A DNA stretch of 10,007 bases, taken from Bordetella parapertussis. Its GTDB lineage: Bacteria > Pseudomonadota > Gammaproteobacteria > Burkholderiales > Burkholderiaceae_D. The stretch lies in NCBI GenBank assembly GCA_945867725.1, contig CAMBJI010000049.1, positions 1-10,007 of the forward strand, read 5' to 3'. Made by a program: the position numbers and the translations under genes. A model generated the notes under the pieces. That model had not been told where the DNA came from and made no database searches. It worked only from the letters and a program-made list of their open reading frames with translations. Numbering within the stretch: the stretch's first letter is position 1; every line of letters starts with the position of its first letter. Shown here piece by piece: positions 6,778-10,007 of this stretch.

Positions 6778-7983
6778 TCAGCGTTTGCTGATGAAATTTT
6801 CCAGTCGTTGTACGCCAAGTGACAGACGTTCAATGCCACTCGCAAAACACCAGCGGATAGCGCCCTCGCCCTCGGGTCCGAATGCACTTCCGGGCGCAAG
6901 ACCCAGTCCTGCTTCACTCACCAGTTGCTTGCACAAAGCGAGTGAATCCGTTTCACCCTTGATACGGAAGAACAGATACATCGCACCCGCAGGGCGCGGA
7001 GCGACAATGCCCGCTTCACGGAAAACGGGTCTTGATAGCTGCTCATACAGATAGTTGCGTGCTTCGGTGTAGCGGGCGATGGAATGCGCGACGATCTCTT
7101 CTCCGCGCTCGACGGCGACGATGCCTGCCTGTTGCACAAAGCCTGGCGCACACGAGGTGTTGTACTCGATTAGTTTGCTCAGATCAGCCATCAGCGAGCT
7201 GGGTACTTGCATCCAGCCTAATCGCCAACCGGTCATCAACCAGGATTTTGAAAAGCTGTTGGTCGAGACCACGCGTTCATTGATGTCAGCGATGTCAAGA
7301 AACGATGGCGCACAGGCGCGAGTGCCAACCGGGACGTCGTAGATCAGCCGCTCATACACATCGTCGGCCAGCAGCCAGATGCCATGTTTGCGACAGTGAT
7401 CCAGAACGATCTGCTGCTGAGCTCTCTGCATGGTCCAGCCAGTGGGGTTGTTGGGCGAGTTGATCAGCAGCGCTTTCGTGTCGGGTGTAAGCGCATCCAG
7501 TAGCTGATCAAGGTCGAGTTCCCAGATCGGGTCGGCGCGCTGTGTCGATAGTCGCAAGGGCACGGAAATTACCTCAGCGCCCAAAATCTTCGGTATCTCG
7601 ATCAGATTCGGCCACAAGGGTGTGACGATCACGACCCGGTCACCAGGATTGAGCAAGAGCTGCGCCACCAGCATTAGCGCAGAAACACCCGAAGAGGTGA
7701 CGGCGATGTGATCCGCAGTCACCGGCTGATGCAGCTCTGAAGCATAGTGAGCGAGCGCCTCGCGCAGTGCAGGTATGCCGAGATTTTGTGTGTAAAACGT
7801 GTCACCCGTATCTAACGCTGACTTGGCAGCTTCACGAATAAAATCAGGCGTGACTTCGTCGGGTTCGCCAAACCAGAATGGCAGCACATCTGAGCGGCCC
7901 ATGCCCGCATTGGCGACTTCGCGTATGCGCGAGGCGACCAGCGATTGCACTGCGGGACGAGAAAGGGTGTCGTGTGTCTTCAT
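6778..7983 (-). CDS. PLP-dependent class I/II aminotransferase
   Basis: A 401-residue fold-type I aminotransferase. It should exchange an amino group between an amino acid and a 2-oxo acid using pyridoxal phosphate. Visible active-site residues are N179 in NSPNNPTG, D207 and Y210 in ADDVY, the Schiff-base lysine K246 in NSFSKSWLMTGWR, phosphate-binding R254, and the carboxylate-binding arginine R377 in AIRWCFASG. Length is normal and the protein is cytoplasmic. The ATG at 7983 starts 4 nt after the stop of the small membrane protein gene and has no recognisable Shine-Dalgarno, so it is probably translated by reinitiation after that gene. Specificity is open: the family includes aspartate, aromatic, alanine and methionine-related enzymes. 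Position upstream of a methionine synthase suggests, but does not show, a role in methionine or 2-oxo acid metabolism. Confidence 0.9.
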   Translation of the reverse strand: MKTHDTLSRPAVQSLVASRIREVANAGMGRSDVLPFWFGEPDEVTPDFIREAAKSALDTGDTFYTQNLGIPALREALAHYASELHQPVTADHIAVTSSGVSALMLVAQLLLNPGDRVVIVTPLWPNLIEIPKILGAEVISVPLRLSTQRADPIWELDLDQLLDALTPDTKALLINSPNNPTGWTMQRAQQQIVLDHCRKHGIWLLADDVYERLIYDVPVGTRACAPSFLDIADINERVVSTNSFSKSWLMTGWRLGWMQVPSSLMADLSKLIEYNTSCAPGFVQQAGIVAVERGEEIVAHSIARYTEARNYLYEQLSRPVFREAGIVAPRPAGAMYLFFRIKGETDSLALCKQLVSEAGLGLAPGSAFGPEGEGAIRWCFASGIERLSLGVQRLENFISKR

Positions 7984-7987
7984 TACA

Positions 7988-8119
7988 TCACATGCAAAGT
8001 AACAAGCGGTTAGCGAGATCGAGCATGAATGCAGGCCGAAGATAAGCAGAAAAAATCAGGGCGACCAAAGCAGCACTCAGCAAGAGCAGCATAGCCCGAG
8101 TCCAGCGCGATCGCATCAT
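7988..8119 (-). CDS. Small single-span membrane protein (43 aa), coupled to MFS gene
   Basis: The product is 43 residues: a basic start (MMRSRWTR), one hydrophobic span AMLLLLSAALVALIFSAYL (about residues 9-27), then PAFMLDLANRLLLCM. By the positive-inside rule the N terminus faces the cytoplasm. The start is set by the ATGA overlap with the MFS stop codon (ATG 8119-8117, TGA 8118-8116), and its TGA at 7990-7988 lies 4 nt before the aminotransferase ATG. It therefore fills the gap between the two larger genes as a coupled cistron. I cannot name a family with confidence. The DLANRL ending after the span looks constrained rather than random, and a long hydrophobic run just here is unlikely by chance. 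It may be a subunit or modulator of the transporter, which is inference. Confidence 0.65.
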   Translation of the reverse strand: MMRSRWTRAMLLLLSAALVALIFSAYLRPAFMLDLANRLLLCM

Positions 8120-9336
8120 GCTGCCGCCGTTTGCGCACGCACGATCGCGCTTTCCCTGATCGGCAGGTTCACCAATCCGGCAAACACGCCCAGCACAATT
8201 GTGACCATCCATACCGTGTTGTAGTTGCCATCGATTGTGTACAGATAACCGCCCATCCACACACCGAGAAAGCTGCCGCTCGGATGCGAGAGGAAGACGA
8301 ATCCCGACAGCATGGACAGATAACGCATCCCAAAAATACTAGCAATGACACCGTTAGTCAGCGGTACCGTTGACAGCCACAGGAAACCCATACCCGCAGC
8401 GAAAAGATACACGGATATCGGAGACAGCGGCGCGAGTAAAAAGAGTGTGATGATGACCACCCGGGCGAAATAAATCCCTGATAAAAGATAGCGTTTGGGT
8501 AGTACATCGCCTAGCTTGCCTGCATAGAAAGAGCCAAAGATGTTGAATAGCCCGATCAGCGCGAGCGCCATCACCGCCACCATGGGATCATCAATCCCCT
8601 TGTCGCGCAGGTACGCAGGCAGATGCATGCCGATGAACACCACCTGAAAGCCACAAACGAAGTAGCCGCACATCAGCAATTGAAACGGCCGATATGAAAA
8701 TGCTTCGCGAGTTGCCTCCAGAATACTTTGCTGCTGCGTTGTTGCGGGAGCCGGTGCTGTAGGTTCGCGTAGCAGCCAGGCCAGCGGGATCATGGTCAGC
8801 ACAATGAGTGCGGCCAGCATGAATAGCGCCTGCTGCCAATCGGTCGTAGCAATCATTTGCTGCTCTACTGGCACCATCGCAAACTGGCCGAATGAACCTG
8901 CAGCACCCAATATCCCGAAGGCCCAAGAGCGTTTGGTTGGCGATGCCGCGCGCCCCACGATGCCCGACAACGCACCGAAAGCAGTACAGGATAGCGCGCC
9001 ACCCATCAGCAACCCTGAGCCTATAACAAAGAGGCCAGCCTGATTGATCAATGCCATCCACAGCAGCCCAGCCATGTACAAGAGCGCGCCAGCGACAACG
9101 ACGCGTGCCGCGCCAAGTCGGTCAGCAGCGATCCCTGCAAGCGGACCGAAGACACCCCACATCAGGTTCTGACCCGCCATGGCAAGTGAGAAAGTTTCGC
9201 GCGTCCAGCCATGCTGCAGCGACATCGGCTGCAGCCAAAAACCAAAGCCATGTCGAACGCCCATCGCCAGCGAAACAATGATGCCGCTGGCAATCAATAC
9301 GGTAGAGAGTTTTGGCGCTGCGGAGGTATTGAACAT
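8116..9336 (-). CDS. MFS transporter
   Basis: A 406-residue secondary transporter of the major facilitator superfamily with about 12 membrane spans. It shows the family loop between spans 2 and 3, GPLAGIAADRLGAARV (G-x-x-A-D-R-x-G), and its weaker repeat in the second half, YAGKLGDVLPKR. The central cytoplasmic loop, about residues 190-220, is rich in Ala/Pro/Gln. The opening, LIASGIIVSLAMGVRHGFGFWLQPMS, is typical of the YbfB/oxalate-formate-antiporter-like MFS branch seen in Burkholderiales. ATG 9336 is chosen because it places the first span at the usual position; an in-frame ATG at 9411 would add 25 residues and start inside a large hairpin. No clear Shine-Dalgarno precedes either. Substrate unknown; an organic acid is a reasonable guess. 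The stop overlaps the small membrane gene in ATGA, so it is the first cistron of the MFS-microprotein-aminotransferase unit. Confidence 0.9.
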   Translation of the reverse strand: MFNTSAAPKLSTVLIASGIIVSLAMGVRHGFGFWLQPMSLQHGWTRETFSLAMAGQNLMWGVFGPLAGIAADRLGAARVVVAGALLYMAGLLWMALINQAGLFVIGSGLLMGGALSCTAFGALSGIVGRAASPTKRSWAFGILGAAGSFGQFAMVPVEQQMIATTDWQQALFMLAALIVLTMIPLAWLLREPTAPAPATTQQQSILEATREAFSYRPFQLLMCGYFVCGFQVVFIGMHLPAYLRDKGIDDPMVAVMALALIGLFNIFGSFYAGKLGDVLPKRYLLSGIYFARVVIITLFLLAPLSPISVYLFAAGMGFLWLSTVPLTNGVIASIFGMRYLSMLSGFVFLSHPSGSFLGVWMGGYLYTIDGNYNTVWMVTIVLGVFAGLVNLPIRESAIVRAQTAAA

Positions 9337-9398
9337 ATCGGACAGCGAAGCGGAAGCGGTCTGAGAGTGTAACGTATGCCGCAAGCACCCAAGTAACC

Positions 9399-9440
9399 AC
9401 ACAACCGGCATGTCTTAGCGTGCACGCATGCCGGTTGTGT
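9399..9440. terminator. Large inverted repeat between lipoprotein and MFS genes
   Basis: ACACAACCGGCATG (9399-9412) is repeated exactly inverted at 9427-9440, a 14-bp perfect stem with a 14-nt loop that itself contains the palindrome CGTGCACG. Similarity continues outward with one mismatch and a 4-nt bulge (GTAA-CAC on both sides). It begins 6 bp after the lipoprotein stop and ends about 63 bp before the MFS start, reading leftward. No U-tract follows on either strand. It is either a factor-dependent terminator/3'-stabiliser of the lipoprotein mRNA or an operator for the MFS operon. Confidence 0.5.
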
Positions 9441-9446
9441 CTGTGA

Positions 9447-9764
9447 TTACTGACCTGGGCCGGGGATGGTGGTGGGTGCTGGTGTTGTACTTGGTGTGGG
9501 AATGGGTGTGGTGGGAGTTTCTGTGCCGCTGCCACCCATGCCTGAGCCCGAAGGCGTCACGGAAGAGGATCCGCCGCCGCTCGAGCTGCCACCGCTGTAG
9601 TCAGAGGAGGGTACGGTGGCCGCGCTACCGCCTGATGTACCCGAGCTGCTGCTCGTACCTGCTCCCGAGCTGTTCTCTTTCATTTCACCTGAACTGCCGC
9701 CCGTTGTTCCTGCACACGCGCTCAATAGCACGGCACAAGCCATGGGTATCATCCATTTGGTCAT
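9447..9764 (-). CDS. Small Ser/Gly- and Thr/Pro-rich lipoprotein
   Basis: A 105-residue predicted lipoprotein. The signal is MTKWMIPMACAVLLSAC with lipobox LSAC; C17 would be lipidated after cleavage by signal peptidase II. The mature part has almost no predicted fold: a Ser/Gly-rich stretch (about residues 20-80) with few charged residues, then a Thr/Pro-rich tail ending PGPGQ. Residue +2 after the cysteine is Ala rather than Asp, so outer-membrane sorting by Lol is expected. ATG 9764 is chosen because GGGAG lies 6-7 nt upstream and the signal begins there; an in-frame ATG at 9836 would place 24 extra residues before the signal and run through the 9791-9815 repeat. No enzymatic or binding motif is visible. 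Such tails often act as flexible surface linkers, but the function is unknown. Confidence 0.8.
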   Translation of the reverse strand: MTKWMIPMACAVLLSACAGTTGGSSGEMKENSSGAGTSSSSGTSGGSAATVPSSDYSGGSSSGGGSSSVTPSGSGMGGSGTETPTTPIPTPSTTPAPTTIPGPGQ

Positions 9765-9790
9765 AAGTTGCTCCCGCAAAAATAAGAAGG

Positions 9791-9815
9791 CAGTACGTAT
9801 AGAGACGACGTACTG
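9791..9815. repeat. 8-bp inverted repeat between divergent starts
   Basis: CAGTACGT (9791-9798) and ACGTACTG (9808-9815) form a perfect inverted repeat with a 9-bp spacer. It sits in the 60-bp gap between the lipoprotein start (9764, minus) and the possible small gene start (9825, plus). Spacing and symmetry fit a dimeric regulator site, though it could equally be a leader hairpin in the lipoprotein mRNA. Confidence 0.4.
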
Positions 9816-9824
9816 GAAGACTTC

Positions 9825-9941
9825 ATGAACATGCAATCAGTAGAAGCAGAATGGATAGAAAAAGTTCGGGATACTGCGGGCGACATTGAGTTCACGCAAG
9901 GCGAGTTGCCTTGCGTGATGCTGATCAGACAGACCGATTGA
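9825..9941 (+). CDS. Possible 38-aa small protein, unrecognised
   Basis: ATG 9825 is preceded by GGAAG (9815-9819) at 5 nt spacing. The frame runs 38 codons to TGA 9939-9941, giving MNMQSVEAEWIEKVRDTAGD and then IEFTQGELPCVMLIRQTD. The product is small and acidic, with no signal or membrane segment and one Cys. I recognise no family. In favour: a good ribosome site, reasonable codon use, and a terminator-like structure shortly after the stop. Against: codons in the second half encode a perfect 11-bp hairpin (9892-9918), which might instead be the functional element, and a frame of this length can occur by chance. Confidence 0.4.
   Translation: MNMQSVEAEWIEKVRDTAGDIEFTQGELPCVMLIRQTD
9892..9918. 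repeat. Perfect 11-bp stem hairpin
   Basis: TCACGCAAGGC (9892-9902) pairs perfectly with GCCTTGCGTGA (9908-9918) around the 5-nt loop GAGTT. This is strong enough to form in RNA from either strand. Neither flank carries a U-run. It lies inside the possible 38-codon gene and downstream of the Lys/Ala-rich gene that enters from the right, so it could be a 3'-end structure of that minus-strand transcript. Confidence 0.55.
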
Positions 9942-9951
9942 ATTTACGGCG

Positions 9952-9980
9952 CGGTTTTAGAATTTCAGACCGTTTTTTTT
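9952..9980 (+). terminator. Candidate intrinsic terminator (plus strand)
   Basis: CGGTTT (9952-9957) pairs with AGACCG (9967-9972), one pair being G-U, around a 9-nt loop, and is followed directly by eight T residues (9973-9980). That is the layout of a Rho-independent terminator for the small plus-strand gene ending at 9941. Caution: the T8 run is also the antisense of Lys codons in the minus-strand gene, so it may be coincidental. Confidence 0.4.
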
Positions 9981-10007
9981 GCGCTGGATTTTTTAGCCAC
10001 GGCTTTT
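9965..10007 (-). CDS. C-terminal end of a Lys/Ala-rich protein (partial; histone H1-like?)
   Basis: On the minus strand the frame open to the right edge reads KAVAKKSSAKKTV and stops at TGA (9967-9965). Alternating Lys/Ala/Ser of this kind is typical of the C-terminal tails of bacterial histone H1-like DNA-binding proteins in betaproteobacteria, and of some phasin or PhaM-like proteins. Only 13 codons are visible, so the identity is a guess from composition, and even the reality of the gene depends on sequence to the right. Confidence 0.5.
   Translation of the reverse strand, partial: KAVAKKSSAKKTV

Noticed and set aside
8591..9061. Minus-strand 156-codon frame and others within the MFS gene
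   Set aside because: They lie out of frame within the transporter gene and show random composition; the MFS frame explains the region.
9337..9411. 25-residue N-terminal extension of the MFS protein from ATG 9411
   Set aside because: It starts inside the large inverted repeat, has no ribosome site, and would place an unusual segment ahead of the first membrane span.
9428..9766. Plus-strand reading frame (112 codons) opposite the lipoprotein
   Set aside because: Its composition is the mirror of the Ser/Gly/Pro repeats, it has no domain or plausible start, and the minus strand carries a clear signal peptide and lipobox.
1..10007. CRISPR arrays, tRNA/rRNA genes, insertion sequences, phage or toxin-antitoxin genes
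   Set aside because: No regularly spaced repeats, cloverleaf-like segments, transposase motifs or recognisable toxin-antitoxin pairs were seen on either strand.

Overview
The window looks like ordinary chromosomal sequence of a betaproteobacterium, most likely Burkholderiales. The pointers are a DUF3717-type small protein (a family I know mainly from Burkholderiales), a polyhydroxyalkanoate-granule phasin, and the sequence style of the radical SAM, CoA-ligase and MetE-like proteins. Genus is not resolved; an Oxalobacteraceae-like relative is a guess. I see no tRNA, rRNA, CRISPR, transposase or phage gene.

Layout, left to right. The 3' part of a COG2509-type FAD-dependent dehydrogenase (+) enters from the left edge and converges on a phasin gene (-). 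Two small hairpins sit at the junction. The phasin is divergent from a two-gene operon (+): an acyl-CoA synthetase whose stop overlaps, in ATGA, the start of a DUF4080-type B12-binding radical SAM protein. The C-terminal end of the radical SAM gene runs about 115 bp into the oppositely oriented DUF3717 gene, an uncommon antisense coding overlap.

From about 9.34 kb down to 5.35 kb everything is on the minus strand: an MFS transporter, a 43-codon single-span membrane protein coupled to it by ATGA, a class I/II aminotransferase starting 4 nt later, a MetE-core/MesD-like methionine synthase, and the DUF3717 gene. The first three are a tight translationally coupled unit. The methionine synthase has its own strong ribosome binding site and a 107-bp leader.

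The right end holds a small Ser/Gly/Thr/Pro-rich lipoprotein (-), a large inverted repeat between it and the MFS gene, a possible 38-codon gene (+) with an embedded perfect hairpin, and the last codons of a Lys/Ala-rich minus-strand protein, possibly histone H1-like, cut by the right edge.

No clearly new defence or mobile system is visible. The points most worth following are the unannotated membrane microprotein, the DUF4080/DUF3717 coding overlap, the MesD-like methionine synthase without an adjacent MesX gene, and the structured intergenic region at the right end.
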